Shown in pieces: positions 24,274 to 32,875 of a DNA stretch of 64,000 nt. This stretch comes from a virus. Every line of letters begins with the position of its first letter. Position 1 is the stretch's first letter. The position numbers and the translations under genes were made by a program. The notes under the pieces are model-generated. The model worked only from the letters and a program-made list of their open reading frames with translations. It made no database searches and had not been told where the DNA came from. The DNA lies in the IMG/VR virus record IMGVR_UViG_3300047547_000167, positions 28,928 through 92,927 of that record; one strand, 5' to 3'.

Positions 24274-24561
24274 TTACACCAGCCCGGAGGCGTCCAGCAA
24301 TCCGGCGACCGCTAGGGTGGCCACAGCAGGCAAGGCCCAATCGAGGATGGCCTTTTGGTTCCAGGCCCTAGCCTGTCGAAGCGGCGCGAACGCGGGCATG
24401 CTGGACCGCTTGCCACCGTAGTAGTGCTCAATCAAACGGTACTCGGCCTGGGCGTATTCGCGCCCCACGAAGTACCAAGCCCCCGCAGCTGCTCCAACCC
24501 ACCATCCGAAGACTGGGGCTGTGCAGAGCTGGATAAAGATGGCGAGCGGGACGTGGTGCAT
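24274..24561 (-). CDS. small membrane protein
   Basis: A 95-residue protein with hydrophobic stretches at about 5-33 (LAIFIQLCTAPVFGWWVGAAAGAWYFVG) and 73-93 (WALPAVATLAVAGLLDASG). A conserved-looking VGREYAQAEYRLIEHYYGG with basic residues lies between. Such two-helix proteins are common next to phage fibre genes. Roles in exclusion or surface modification have been suggested for relatives, but none is shown. It starts immediately after the upstream stop. Confidence 0.6.
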   Translation of the reverse strand: MHHVPLAIFIQLCTAPVFGWWVGAAAGAWYFVGREYAQAEYRLIEHYYGGKRSSMPAFAPLRQARAWNQKAILDWALPAVATLAVAGLLDASGLV

Positions 24562-24771
24562 TTACTCACCGTTTTGCTGATGTGTTTTTGGACAGATCAC
24601 ATCTTGATTTGTCATGACCCGCGCCTTAGCAGTCTCCGCATGCGGAGACTGGCTAGATTTGCCAATCTCTGAGTTGATGTGGGCAAACAATGGCGCTGCA
24701 AGGTGATAAGGCAGTTGCTGCAACGCCTTATCAATGATTGCGAGTTGGTCCTGCGTGAATGTAATGTTCAT
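24562..24771 (-). CDS. hypothetical small protein
   Basis: A 69-residue protein. The ATG at 24771 is preferred to one at 24783 because AGGAAAG precedes it at the right distance. MNITFTQDQLAIIDKALQQLPYHLAAPLFAHINSEI is a helical core common among small phage ORFs of unknown role; the remainder is polar. It lies downstream of the first copy of the 26-bp repeat and its promoter-like element, in a locally AT-rich patch. Confidence 0.5.
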   Translation of the reverse strand: MNITFTQDQLAIIDKALQQLPYHLAAPLFAHINSEIGKSSQSPHAETAKARVMTNQDVICPKTHQQNGE

Positions 24772-24820
24772 TTCTTTCCTCATGCGTTGTAAATTGATAC
24801 TTTGATAGTGTACTATTAAT

Positions 24821-24846
24821 TTTTAGTGTTGCATCACGACGAGGTT
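24821..24846. repeat. 26-bp direct repeat, copy 1
   Basis: Identical over 26 bp to 26259-26284, beginning TTTTAGTGTTGCATCACGAC on the + strand. The two copies bound the 463-residue fibre gene. The - strand of the repeat encodes the peptide end NLVVMQH plus stop in one frame, which is intact in copy 2 and only a remnant here. Confidence 0.9.
24825..24839 (-). promoter_or_regulatory. promoter-like element within repeat copy 1
   Basis: TCGTGAT-GC-AACACT on the - strand. It is part of the direct repeat, so it is not an independent instance. It would serve the small 24771 gene after a leader of about 45 nt. Confidence 0.45.
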
Positions 24847-26236
24847 AGCCGGTTGTGCCGTTGTTGATGAGGCCCATGTCTGCGAGCGCGGCAAGCAGGT
24901 CAGACAGCGCAGCGTTACCACCTCGTGACCCCGTGATTGTAGGCTTGGAAACGGGAGTCGCGCCGAAAAAGCCGATGCCAGTGGTATTGATCCGAATTTG
25001 TTGAGCTGTGCTCCCGGCGGACAGAACAACGCCACCCCCACCCTTGCCTCGCAGAACAAGGTCAATGTCGGTATCTGCGCCATCAGCAATCAAGTGTGGG
25101 TTGCCCCCAACCCCGAATGCAATTGCCCGGATGTGGTTTACAGGCGACCCAAAGCTAGCGTCTTCGACGCGAAGCGTAAGCCCGCCATTTGAGATAAGCT
25201 GGGTCTCATGGTTAGCGAAAACGATCTGCTGATGGGCGTTGGCTGCGTTTACATCCGAGCGGATTGCTGCGCCCAGGTAAGCCCCAGTTTTCCACTGGAT
25301 GACATGGCCCTTCGCCATCTCCATGGCAATGCCTAATCCAGTGATGCCATCAGTCCCGGCAATCGCATTGGCGCCAAATACGATGCCCTTTGCATATCTA
25401 TTGCCAGCTGCCGCAGACTCAGAGTTGATGATGCCGATGCAGCAAGAAACGTTTTGCAGCAGCGCGCCCTGGCCGTTCGCCTGCAAGCCCTGGGCGGTTT
25501 CTCCACCAACCCCAAACCAAGCCGTTGCAGTTGTGCCATTAGCCCCGGTCAAGTACGGGTTGACCTCGACCGCCGGCTGCAAGCTGCACACATCCAGCTC
25601 AATCGCCGTTGTAAAAAAGTTCGACTGCTCGTGGGCGGCGTGTCCGTAGATCGCCCAGGCCGACTTTGCTAAAGCTGGATTCGTGTTGTCATTCTTCGCG
25701 AAGAATGCCCCGCCTATGGTGTTGAGCTCCTCGGGCAGTCCATCCGATGTGCGAGAGGCCCCGGCAATACCGATTCCGCCGATTGACGAAAATGAGGCAA
25801 AACTGCCACGCGTCTCAAAGTACGTCATGTACCCATTGGCCGAGTACCCAACCCACGATTTTTGAGAGCCTCCAGCCTTTGTTCCAGCCCCCTCCGTGGC
25901 AGCGTCGTCAACAAACACGCGGCGCCCCATGCGGAAAAGACGCCCAGGCGTTGGGTCATCATCCCAAAACCCGGCGGGTGCGGATGCGGTCGCCGCAACA
26001 CGGGCGGCCTCGGGCGTGCTGTAGTCCTGCGTTGCGATAACGCTCCGCATCTTGCCCTGAGCACTCGTAGGAACAGCGCCCGCACCTGCCGGGAGGTAGC
26101 CAGGATACGTTCCCAACACCCAATCAGCCAACGCCGACAGCGGCGAGCGCCGCGTCACCACGTTCTGCACCAGGGGGACGATCTCAGCCCCGGTAAGCGG
26201 GAGCGCGGGGTCGAGTTCGGTGATTTTCTTGGTCAT
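24845..26236 (-). CDS. tail fibre/spike protein, paralogue B
   Basis: A 463-residue protein. The N-terminal 60 residues (ITELDPALPLTGAEIVPLVQN...SALADWVLGTYPGYLPAGAG) align by eye with the next gene upstream; they form the anchor shared by many phage spikes. The C-terminal domain differs. It holds GGIGIAGASRTSDGL, NGTTATAWFGVGGE and GKGGGGVVLSAG segments typical of beta-solenoid or head-fibre adhesins. The gene lies between the 26-bp direct repeats. Its start is coupled to a 7-codon leader. Confidence 0.82.
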   Translation of the reverse strand: MTKKITELDPALPLTGAEIVPLVQNVVTRRSPLSALADWVLGTYPGYLPAGAGAVPTSAQGKMRSVIATQDYSTPEAARVAATASAPAGFWDDDPTPGRLFRMGRRVFVDDAATEGAGTKAGGSQKSWVGYSANGYMTYFETRGSFASFSSIGGIGIAGASRTSDGLPEELNTIGGAFFAKNDNTNPALAKSAWAIYGHAAHEQSNFFTTAIELDVCSLQPAVEVNPYLTGANGTTATAWFGVGGETAQGLQANGQGALLQNVSCCIGIINSESAAAGNRYAKGIVFGANAIAGTDGITGLGIAMEMAKGHVIQWKTGAYLGAAIRSDVNAANAHQQIVFANHETQLISNGGLTLRVEDASFGSPVNHIRAIAFGVGGNPHLIADGADTDIDLVLRGKGGGGVVLSAGSTAQQIRINTTGIGFFGATPVSKPTITGSRGGNAALSDLLAALADMGLINNGTTG

Positions 26237-26256
26237 GGTTTTATTTTCTTGGTCAT
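26233..26256 (-). CDS. possible 7-residue leader peptide
   Basis: The ATG lies exactly 6 nt after the hexamer of the promoter element and reads MTKKIKP, then a TGA overlapping the fibre ATG (ATGA). It arose by a 20-bp tandem duplication of the fibre start region. It could load ribosomes on a leaderless message and pass them to the fibre gene. Confidence 0.4.
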   Translation of the reverse strand: MTKKIKP

Positions 26257-26258
26257 GG

Positions 26259-26284
26259 TTTTAGTGTTGCATCACGACGAGGTT
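26259..26284. repeat. 26-bp direct repeat, copy 2
   Basis: Exact match to 24821-24846. It contains the promoter-like element and the end of a small ORF that is complete on this side. Confidence 0.9.
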
Positions 26285-26386
26285 GGGTGACACGCCGCTG
26301 CGCTGATTCACCACGCTGAAGACGTGGATGTCGCCAACTTGAACCAACGCAATACAGCGAGACGCCCTATCACACACGTCAATCAA
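26261..26386 (-). CDS. small ORF after fibre A (intact copy of a repeated tail end)
   Basis: A frame of about 41 codons from a TTG at 26386 (or GTG at 26377) overlapping the end of fibre A. The product (ASRCIALVQVGDIHVFSVVNQ...NLVVMQH) looks protein-like. Its last seven codons are duplicated in repeat copy 1, where the rest is missing. It may be a small fibre-associated peptide; no good ribosome-binding site, so coupling is needed. Confidence 0.35.
   Translation of the reverse strand: MIDVCDRASRCIALVQVGDIHVFSVVNQRSGVSPNLVVMQH
26263..26277 (-). promoter_or_regulatory. dispersed late promoter element ahead of fibre B
   Basis: TCGTGAT-GC-AACACT, 6 nt (AAAACC), then the ATG of the 7-codon leader. 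The geometry is identical to that at five structural genes further right. Confidence 0.6.
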
Positions 26387-27797
26387 TGATTGCCAGTTTT
26401 CTCTGATTACCAAGAGAATCTTTTATGACAATGAACCCGGTAATTAAAGAATCCACCGTGGCCGCATGAATACCAAAACGCACCAACCCGCTACCTTTAC
26501 CCAGCAAAGTGAGGTCTATATTTGCATCCACACCCTGGGGTAGAATCACAGGCCCATTTCCGGGGCCGCCACCGTAGATGTTGATGCCGCATGTGCTGGC
26601 GCTGTCACTGGTCAGCGTAAACAGTGCGTTCTCGCCGCGCCTCAAAGACATTTCGGCAGTGTTTGCTAACATTCCCCACTTGATTGCGGATGTGTTGGCG
26701 CCAACAATTTCAAACGCTGTGTTGCCCGCCGCGTTGTACCATCGGATTGCGTGGGCACCACCGATGCCCTCACTTGACATAGCGATAGCTTCGCCGCTTG
26801 TCAGAGAGTTACGCATAAAAACGATGCCACTGTTCCAGGTGTTGAACGCGGAGCTTTCCCCCGCAAGCACGACCATCGCAGCGGTGGCCGGTGCGGTTGG
26901 CGATCCAGCAAAGCGCTCATCTCCACCAGCTGCATACCAAGAGCCGTACATGCCCACAACTTGCGCGTTTGGCGTCAGGACTGCGTTGTTGCCTTTGTTC
27001 TTGGCTCCGATCTCAATGCCGTAGACTGATGCATCACTGATCTCCCGCTGCATCTCAAAAATAGAACCCCAGGCGTAAGAGCCTGGTCGATTTGCGATTA
27101 CGTTTACACCTAGGCCAATCGCTTCCTGGTTCGTGTCTGAAGTTCTAACTCCTGCGACGAACATGTACGGCACATCGTCATAATCCGGGGTGCTCGAAAC
27201 AACAACCTTGCCGTTTCGAGCCAAGTAGTGCGCAGATATGCCGGCGTCAGCAAACCAGCTCGTCCCCGCATTCGCGGTGTCTTCTCCAGACAACTTAGCT
27301 GCCGCATCCCCAATAAACACCCGGTCGGCAAATCGCCAGATGTTCTGCCCATCCGCCCAATTCGGCCTTCCGCCTCGCAAAATACTCAATTTTCCAGAAT
27401 CGGTTAAAGCCTCCCAGCGAGCGGCGGGATCGAGAAAAAATGCCACTTTTTTTGGGGTAATTGGCGCGGCAAATTTATAGCTGGACACCGGGCGCCCAAC
27501 AAAAGTGTAAATGCCGTTTTCTGCTGCAGCCAAAAACGCATCCGAGTCATCCCCGCTACCGCTACCTGATCCGCCATAGTCTTTGACGCTGCTGGCCATT
27601 TCGCGCAGCTTTTCCTGCAGGCTTCTGCGAACGCCGCCCAAACCCAACGGGATGTAACCAGGGTATGTACCAACCACCCAGTCAGCCAAGCCACCCAGCA
27701 AGGTCTTCTTGGTAGCGCCAGCGTTGACGACCGGCAGAGCGTCCGCCGAGGACAGCTCTGAAGCCTGAGTCATTTCCGAAATTTTGATGATTGACAT
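26379..27797 (-). CDS. tail fibre/spike protein, paralogue A
   Basis: A 472-residue protein. It shares its N-terminal anchor pattern (SEMTQASELSSADALPVVNA...GGLADWVVGTYPGYIPLGLGG) with fibre B. The body differs: an FVGRPVSSYKFAAPITPKK region, then beta-rich repeats. The end KDSLGNQRKLAIID resembles the C-terminal trimerisation segments of phage adhesins. Local base composition is less G+C-rich than in the tail genes, suggesting exchange. It lies directly after the gpI-like baseplate gene, the standard fibre position. Confidence 0.82.
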   Translation of the reverse strand: MSIIKISEMTQASELSSADALPVVNAGATKKTLLGGLADWVVGTYPGYIPLGLGGVRRSLQEKLREMASSVKDYGGSGSGSGDDSDAFLAAAENGIYTFVGRPVSSYKFAAPITPKKVAFFLDPAARWEALTDSGKLSILRGGRPNWADGQNIWRFADRVFIGDAAAKLSGEDTANAGTSWFADAGISAHYLARNGKVVVSSTPDYDDVPYMFVAGVRTSDTNQEAIGLGVNVIANRPGSYAWGSIFEMQREISDASVYGIEIGAKNKGNNAVLTPNAQVVGMYGSWYAAGGDERFAGSPTAPATAAMVVLAGESSAFNTWNSGIVFMRNSLTSGEAIAMSSEGIGGAHAIRWYNAAGNTAFEIVGANTSAIKWGMLANTAEMSLRRGENALFTLTSDSASTCGINIYGGGPGNGPVILPQGVDANIDLTLLGKGSGLVRFGIHAATVDSLITGFIVIKDSLGNQRKLAIID

Positions 27798-27828
27798 TGC
27801 GTTACTCCATTTTTTTAACTGGCCGCGA

Positions 27829-29199
27829 TCATTCTTCAGCCCCCAGCAGGCGTCCGCTTTCGGTCAGGATGTAGAACTCGCTCTCCGCGACCACAGCGGT
27901 ATCTGGCGAGACAAGCGCGGCCAACAGCTCGTCGCTCTCGGTTGTGAGGTACTCGGACGCCTCGGTGAGCAGCAGCTCCTCGGGGGTGAGCAGGCGTGTG
28001 ACCTCGCTGCGCACCGCCGGGCCAATTGCCGCCCAGGTCTCGATGTCGCTCCACGCGGATGGCCGCTCCCAGCTCTGCTGGTACTCCACCCGTGCGTAGT
28101 GGGTGCGGTAGTCGCGGACGTGCAGTGCGGCCCGGACGATGTACTGGAAGCCAGCCCACGTCTCGGCGCCCCACGGCAGGTCCACCCAGGCTTGGGACGG
28201 CACGACCACGTGCGCGAGCCCCCGGCGGACCTCGCGCACGTTGAACAGCGCGGGGTGATTGAGCACGATGCCGGTGCCGTCGCTCAGCACCAGGGTGTTG
28301 TCCAGCGTCTGGCCGCCTTCCATCAGCGCCACACCAGACCTCTGCCGCAGCACACCCAGGCGGGCCACGTGACCGGCAGACCCGTCCACGCCTGACGTGT
28401 GGGTGATGAGCGGTGGCAGGCTGATAACGCCAGCGGCGCGGTTGCGCTCGATGACGGCATTCACGGCATCCCATTCAACCGTGGAGCGCGCCACGGGCTG
28501 GATCAGGTGGTGCCCTACCCGTTGGCCGTCCTGAAACTTGGCCGACCCCGACAGCTCGGAGTTGTCCAGCTGGAAAATCTCGCGCCAGGGCTCCTCGATG
28601 CGGACATCAAACCCGGTGGCGTCGAGGATGGCCAGCTCGATGGCGCGGGCGTTGTTGCGGGCGCGGAAGGCCTCGCGCGGGATGCGTATGCGCAGAGCGG
28701 CATCCGCCTCGCCGGGCAGGCGTGGCACGCCGTACAGGGCAGCCCAGAGGTCGAGCCATTCGCCTTCGGCGGTGCCAATGACCATTTGCAGCAGCGCCTG
28801 GCGCACCTGCTCCTTGGCCCCCAGCACCTCGTCGGCGTAGCCGCTCAGCAGCACCCACAGCAGGGAGGTGAAGCCCGTGATGTGGTCGCCATTGGACTGC
28901 GCCTGGTCGCCCGAGCCCTCCACCAGCACCACGGCGGACAGGCCGGAGAATTTCGTGGACAGCGACTCGACGGTGAACCCGTCGGCAACCAGCGCGGCGG
29001 CCAGCCCACCCACGGTGTACTGCCGCAGGTCGTGGGTGACGGACAGCATGCCAGCGGTGGCCGTGAGCACGCGGTCTGCAATTTCCCAGGACGCGCCATC
29101 GGCGTGACTGAGCCGGAACGCCAGCTCAGCCGCAGGCGCAGCGTCAAACACCGCAGCATGCGGGTATTTGAGCAGCCGCTGGAGCGCCGTCTGGGTCAT
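27829..29199 (-). CDS. baseplate protein, gpI-like with long C-terminus
   Basis: A 456-residue protein that follows baseplate J and precedes the fibres, as gene I does in P2-type tails. The middle contains GTAEGEWLDLWAALYGVPRLPGEADAALRIRIPREAFRARNNARAIELAILDATGFDV (about 142-198), the conserved core of phage tail protein I families. N-terminal (about 1-140) and C-terminal (about 250-456) extensions are larger than in P2. The start overlaps the J stop (ATGA). Confidence 0.78.
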   Translation of the reverse strand: MTQTALQRLLKYPHAAVFDAAPAAELAFRLSHADGASWEIADRVLTATAGMLSVTHDLRQYTVGGLAAALVADGFTVESLSTKFSGLSAVVLVEGSGDQAQSNGDHITGFTSLLWVLLSGYADEVLGAKEQVRQALLQMVIGTAEGEWLDLWAALYGVPRLPGEADAALRIRIPREAFRARNNARAIELAILDATGFDVRIEEPWREIFQLDNSELSGSAKFQDGQRVGHHLIQPVARSTVEWDAVNAVIERNRAAGVISLPPLITHTSGVDGSAGHVARLGVLRQRSGVALMEGGQTLDNTLVLSDGTGIVLNHPALFNVREVRRGLAHVVVPSQAWVDLPWGAETWAGFQYIVRAALHVRDYRTHYARVEYQQSWERPSAWSDIETWAAIGPAVRSEVTRLLTPEELLLTEASEYLTTESDELLAALVSPDTAVVAESEFYILTESGRLLGAEE

Positions 29200-30290
29200 A
29201 GCGCCGTGACAGTCAGCGCGCCAGCCACCAGCGCCTCACTGGGGCCGCATACGATGTTGGCCGTGGAGCCGGGCACGATGGACGCCACGCCGGGCGCGGC
29301 CAGCATGGACTCGACCAGCGAGCCCAGGTACAGCGTGGCCCCGGGCGGGACGGCGGCAAGCTCTGCGGCCATGATGTCCCCCAGGCGCTGCTCCACGGTG
29401 CTGTTGAGCGTGTAGCCGTCGAACATGCCGACCTGCACGGCCAGTGGCACGGCACGCTCCACCATGGGGAGCACCTGAATCTCGACCCCGGCAGATCGGT
29501 ACCCGGGCGTGATGACGCCCAGCTGGTCGTCGCGGCTGCCTTCGAGCAGTGCTTGGGCGGCCTCCAAAATCTCTGAAGATGGCTCGCCACGGTTGGTGTA
29601 GAGGTAAATCCGAACCAGGCCAGGCTGCTCATCGAGCCCGGCGCGGGTGACGTATTCGAAGACGTTGCCGTCGGCATCCAGCACCACAGGCGACCGTGCG
29701 GCATAGAGGCACGCATACACGGTGCCGCGCGACAGCGCGCCGACAAACTCGGCGAACCGCGCCTCGCGCTCGGCGTCGGTCTCTGGGTCGCGCCCGGTGG
29801 TGATCGCCGGATTGCTGACGGTGTAGCCGTCGCCGAACGCCGACGATACCGTGATGAGCCCGGCTGCGATGTTGCCCACCAGGCCGGGTGTGCCAAACGA
29901 CACGGGCACGCGCACCACGGTCTGGCTTGCTGCCCAGGTGACGGCTGCCGTGGACTCGTAGACGCGGCCATCCACGGCGGTGAACACCGTGCCAATCGGG
30001 ATGGCCAGCGGCGACACCACGGGGGCCGGGCGGGAGATGCTGACGAACCCGGAGGCGCGCGCCGCCGGTAGCTTGGTGAAGCCGAACGACTGGAACGTGG
30101 CCACCGGAATGGCGTCGCGCAACCCCAGGAACATCTGGAGGTAAAGCTCCTCCATTTCCACGGCTGGGGCTTCCATGAGCGTGCGCGCCACAGAGCCCGG
30201 CTGGAAGTCGGTGATCTTGGTGGTGACGCTGCGCGCGTGGTTGATCTGCGCGGCGACAATCGAAACAAAGTCCTTCAGCTGGAACGGCAC
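29196..30290 (-). CDS. baseplate J-like protein
   Basis: A 364-residue baseplate wedge protein. DFQPGSVARTLMEAPAVEMEELYLQMFLGLRDAIP near 28-62, GTVFTAVDGRVYESTAAVTW, the GLVGNIAAGLI turn and GRDPETDAEREARFAEFVGALSRGT near 189-213 are hallmarks of the baseplate_J/gp47 family. It forms part of the ring that holds the sheath-contraction trigger. It lies between the gp25-like and gpI-like genes, the same order as P2 W-J-I. Confidence 0.93.
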   Translation of the reverse strand: MPFQLKDFVSIVAAQINHARSVTTKITDFQPGSVARTLMEAPAVEMEELYLQMFLGLRDAIPVATFQSFGFTKLPAARASGFVSISRPAPVVSPLAIPIGTVFTAVDGRVYESTAAVTWAASQTVVRVPVSFGTPGLVGNIAAGLITVSSAFGDGYTVSNPAITTGRDPETDAEREARFAEFVGALSRGTVYACLYAARSPVVLDADGNVFEYVTRAGLDEQPGLVRIYLYTNRGEPSSEILEAAQALLEGSRDDQLGVITPGYRSAGVEIQVLPMVERAVPLAVQVGMFDGYTLNSTVEQRLGDIMAAELAAVPPGATLYLGSLVESMLAAPGVASIVPGSTANIVCGPSEALVAGALTVTAL

Positions 30291-30298
30291 AGGAATCC

Positions 30299-30916
30299 TT
30301 AATCGCTGACCACGAGGTCAACGGAGCTACCCTCAATCGCCACCGCGCGAGCGGTGACCTTGACGGCATCAAACTGCACATCGGCGCGCGAGGAATCGAC
30401 GCTCGCCACCCTGTAGTCGGCCTCCAGCGCGGACTTCACGTACTGGGCACCCAGCAGGCCCGCCACGGGGCCGTTCATGGAGCCCAGGAGCCGCCAAACC
30501 CGGCAGCCGTACTCCGGGTGCCGACGGGCCTGCCCGGTGGGCGTGATGAGCCTGTGCTCCAGCTGCTGCCGCAGGTTGTCCAGCCCGGCGCGCACCATGA
30601 TGTCGCCCGCGCCGTCGTCCTGAAGCTGCCGCCCCACCATGGCGCAATCCCGCTCGTAGACCTGCCCGCGCTCGGCATCGTCGGTCCACACCCCAACCGG
30701 CGCCGGAACCTTCAGGGCCGCCCCGCTGAGCACCACGCCCGGCGCGACACGCTGCGGGTCGTCGGTGATGTAGGGCCACACCAGCTTGTTCAACCAAACC
30801 AGCTCCACCCATCGGTTTGCGTCGCCCAGCTCTCGCGCGGCAACGGACTGCAGGTCGTCGCCGCGATGGGTTTCCACCAGGCGGTAATTGGGCTCGCCGC
30901 GCTCAAACTCGCTCAC
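30299..30916 (-). CDS. baseplate protein: LysM-like N-terminus fused to gpW/gp25 domain
   Basis: A 205-residue protein. Residues about 10-65 (VETHRGDDLQSVAARELGDANRWVELVWLNKLVWPYI, then a VAPGVVLSG turn) fit a LysM-like module as in XkdP/gpX proteins. Residues about 95-205 (DIMVRAGLDNLRQQLEHRLITPTGQARRHPEYGCRVWRLLG) match gp25/gpW baseplate wedge proteins. In many phages these are separate genes, so this looks like a fusion. ATGA overlap with the preceding gene. Confidence 0.78.
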   Translation of the reverse strand: MSEFERGEPNYRLVETHRGDDLQSVAARELGDANRWVELVWLNKLVWPYITDDPQRVAPGVVLSGAALKVPAPVGVWTDDAERGQVYERDCAMVGRQLQDDGAGDIMVRAGLDNLRQQLEHRLITPTGQARRHPEYGCRVWRLLGSMNGPVAGLLGAQYVKSALEADYRVASVDSSRADVQFDAVKVTARAVAIEGSSVDLVVSD

Positions 30917-32100
30917 GCCGCCACCTCCACACCGCCAGAGATGATTGAGGTGAGGCGCCCGATTTCAGGCATGGGCACAGGAGCCAGCACGGGGTCCATG
31001 CCAACCAGCGTCGAGATGCCGCCCAGAGCCGCACTGCTTACCGAGACGGGCCCCTTTTCGGGCGTCATCAGCTCAAAGACGTTGAGGTTGGCATACGGGC
31101 TGTAAGGGCGGCCACCGGTCGTACTGGAGCAGTTCGATGCCCCGTAGAGCCCCGTGTACTGCTCGTAGACTTTGCGAGGCCGCAGGCTGTTGGCGAAGAT
31201 GCACAAGGCCTCGTTGTAGGCCGCCGCCACGTTGGAAATTTTGGAGCGAATGTCGCCAGGCAGGCCAGCAATCGAACTCACGACGCGAAACACATTGAGC
31301 CCCACACTGGCCAGGCTGCTGGCGACCGAGATCAGGCGGTTGCCGACACCGGTGGCCAGGTTTTTTGCGTCGCGCAGCACGCTGAGCACGGAACTGAGCA
31401 CGCCGTTTGTCATGGACACGAATCCGGTGATGGCCTCCGAGACGCCCGCAAACACCCCGTCGAGCGCACCCAGCGCATCATCCAGCCAGCTCTTGACGCT
31501 GGGCTGGTAGGACGCCAGGCGGCCGACCGTGCGATCAAGCGCGACCACGCCGTTGGCCGGGCTCCCGTACCCTGGCCCAAGTTTCACGGAGGCCTCCACC
31601 GAGGTGCTGACGGCCTGCAATGTGATGTTGTACTGCCAGAGCAGAGGCCGAGACTTTGAGCGGCGCAGCACGAACTGCATGGGCACCACGGACCACGCGA
31701 AGCCGTCCAGCGTGTCGATGAACAACAGCTTCACCATGGCGGGGTCCATCCCGCGATCAATCGCCGCCTGCTTGGCATTGTGGTAGTCGTGCACCACTAG
31801 CTGATTCAGGGCGTCAAACGCCTGCGCGCCGTCCATGCCGGTGCCAAGGGCCTGGCGCCAGCCGGTGTGCCCGGAGATCGTGACCGAAGGCATCCCGGCG
31901 CCAAAGTTGTCCACCCAGCCCTTGATGTCGCCATGCGCCAGCGTCTGGTGCACGGCAGAGCGCGATGGCTCGTTGCGGGTCAGGTCTTCCGGGCGAATGT
32001 TGAGGCTGACAGCGCGACCAACGGAGCCCACGTTGTCCAGCGCGAACGCAATCGGACGAACTCCGGCTCGCTGTTCTGTGGGCGCAGGGCGGTCAATCAT
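30913..32100 (-). CDS. tail/baseplate structural protein (DUF6046-like)
   Basis: A 395-residue protein. The stretch IDTLDGFAWSVVPMQFVLRRSKSRPLLWQYNITLQA (about 128-163) is what I associate with DUF6046-type tail proteins; helical regions with Val/Ser/Leu repeats follow (about 190-280). The ATG at 32100 is exactly 6 nt after a promoter-type hexamer and has no Shine-Dalgarno sequence, consistent with leaderless translation. It lies between the spike and the LysM-gp25 gene, so a hub-associated role is likely. Confidence 0.7.
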   Translation of the reverse strand: MIDRPAPTEQRAGVRPIAFALDNVGSVGRAVSLNIRPEDLTRNEPSRSAVHQTLAHGDIKGWVDNFGAGMPSVTISGHTGWRQALGTGMDGAQAFDALNQLVVHDYHNAKQAAIDRGMDPAMVKLLFIDTLDGFAWSVVPMQFVLRRSKSRPLLWQYNITLQAVSTSVEASVKLGPGYGSPANGVVALDRTVGRLASYQPSVKSWLDDALGALDGVFAGVSEAITGFVSMTNGVLSSVLSVLRDAKNLATGVGNRLISVASSLASVGLNVFRVVSSIAGLPGDIRSKISNVAAAYNEALCIFANSLRPRKVYEQYTGLYGASNCSSTTGGRPYSPYANLNVFELMTPEKGPVSVSSAALGGISTLVGMDPVLAPVPMPEIGRLTSIISGGVEVAA

Positions 32101-32106
32101 GCCGCC

Positions 32107-32121
32107 ATTCTTGCGTCACGA
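32107..32121 (-). promoter_or_regulatory. dispersed late promoter element, leaderless geometry
   Basis: TCGTGAC-GC-AAGAAT, then GGCGGC and ATG of the 395-residue tail gene. Confidence 0.72.
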
Positions 32122-32131
32122 CGACGGCGGA

Positions 32132-32875
32132 TCAGCCGACGGGTGGGTCGGTGTTGTCCGGGCCGCGCAGAATGCCGCTGTGCACGTGCTCCAGGAAGCT
32201 GATGCCGTCGATGGTCACATCGCCATCCACCACCACTGGGCCGGTGATGTGGGTGCTGGGCGTGTCGAGCGTGACTGATGGGGCCTTGATGGTGAGCGCC
32301 TCGGCGAATTCAAGCGCCCCGCCCTTGGCCACCGTCACACTGAGCGCGCCGTCTGGTGTCAGGCTCAGGTCGAAGGCGCCAGGCACGAACACGCGCACGC
32401 CGATGTTGCGCTCGGTGTTGCGGTCGAGCGCCAGGTTCTTGTCCACGTTCTTGCCGCCCAGGTCTTCGTGCTCCAGGCTTTCGGCGAACCGGACGAATGC
32501 GCCGCTGGGGTGGTGCAGCTCCATGTTGCCGTTGGCGTCCACGGTCGAATAAACGTCCGATGTGTGCCGCGTGAAAGCGCGGTCCTGCTCCTTGAACGTC
32601 ATCTGGGAAATCTGCGGGAACAGGTAGCCCACAACCACGGGGTTGTTGCGGATAAACCCCACGATGGCGATCTGGTCCTGCCCGTTTCGCTTGGTGATAT
32701 CCCACTTGTCCTTGCGCGCCGGCACGCTCGGCATGTTGACCGAACCCGAGCGGGCGCTGCCGTTTGACGTGAGCACCTGCACGCCGATCATGCGGGAGCC
32801 GTCGTCCATCATGACCAGATCGACGGAGTGATCCTCCGGGTGAACGTCCACCACGATACCTTGACGCATGTTCAT
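32132..32875 (-). CDS. baseplate spike (gpV-like)
   Basis: A 247-residue protein. The OB-like N-terminus (RQGIVVDVHPEDHSVDLVMMDDGSRMIGVQVL) fits gpV/gp5-type spikes. VVGYLFPQISQMTFKEQDRAFTRHTSDVYSTVDANGNMELHHPSGAFVRFAE leads into a repetitive beta-prism region. The C-terminus (FLEHVHSGILRGPDNTDPPVG) has the conserved H-x-H metal motif of the spike tip. The ATG at 32875 gives an ATGA overlap with the hub gene. It forms the membrane-piercing centre of the baseplate. Confidence 0.85.
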   Translation of the reverse strand: MNMRQGIVVDVHPEDHSVDLVMMDDGSRMIGVQVLTSNGSARSGSVNMPSVPARKDKWDITKRNGQDQIAIVGFIRNNPVVVGYLFPQISQMTFKEQDRAFTRHTSDVYSTVDANGNMELHHPSGAFVRFAESLEHEDLGGKNVDKNLALDRNTERNIGVRVFVPGAFDLSLTPDGALSVTVAKGGALEFAEALTIKAPSVTLDTPSTHITGPVVVDGDVTIDGISFLEHVHSGILRGPDNTDPPVG

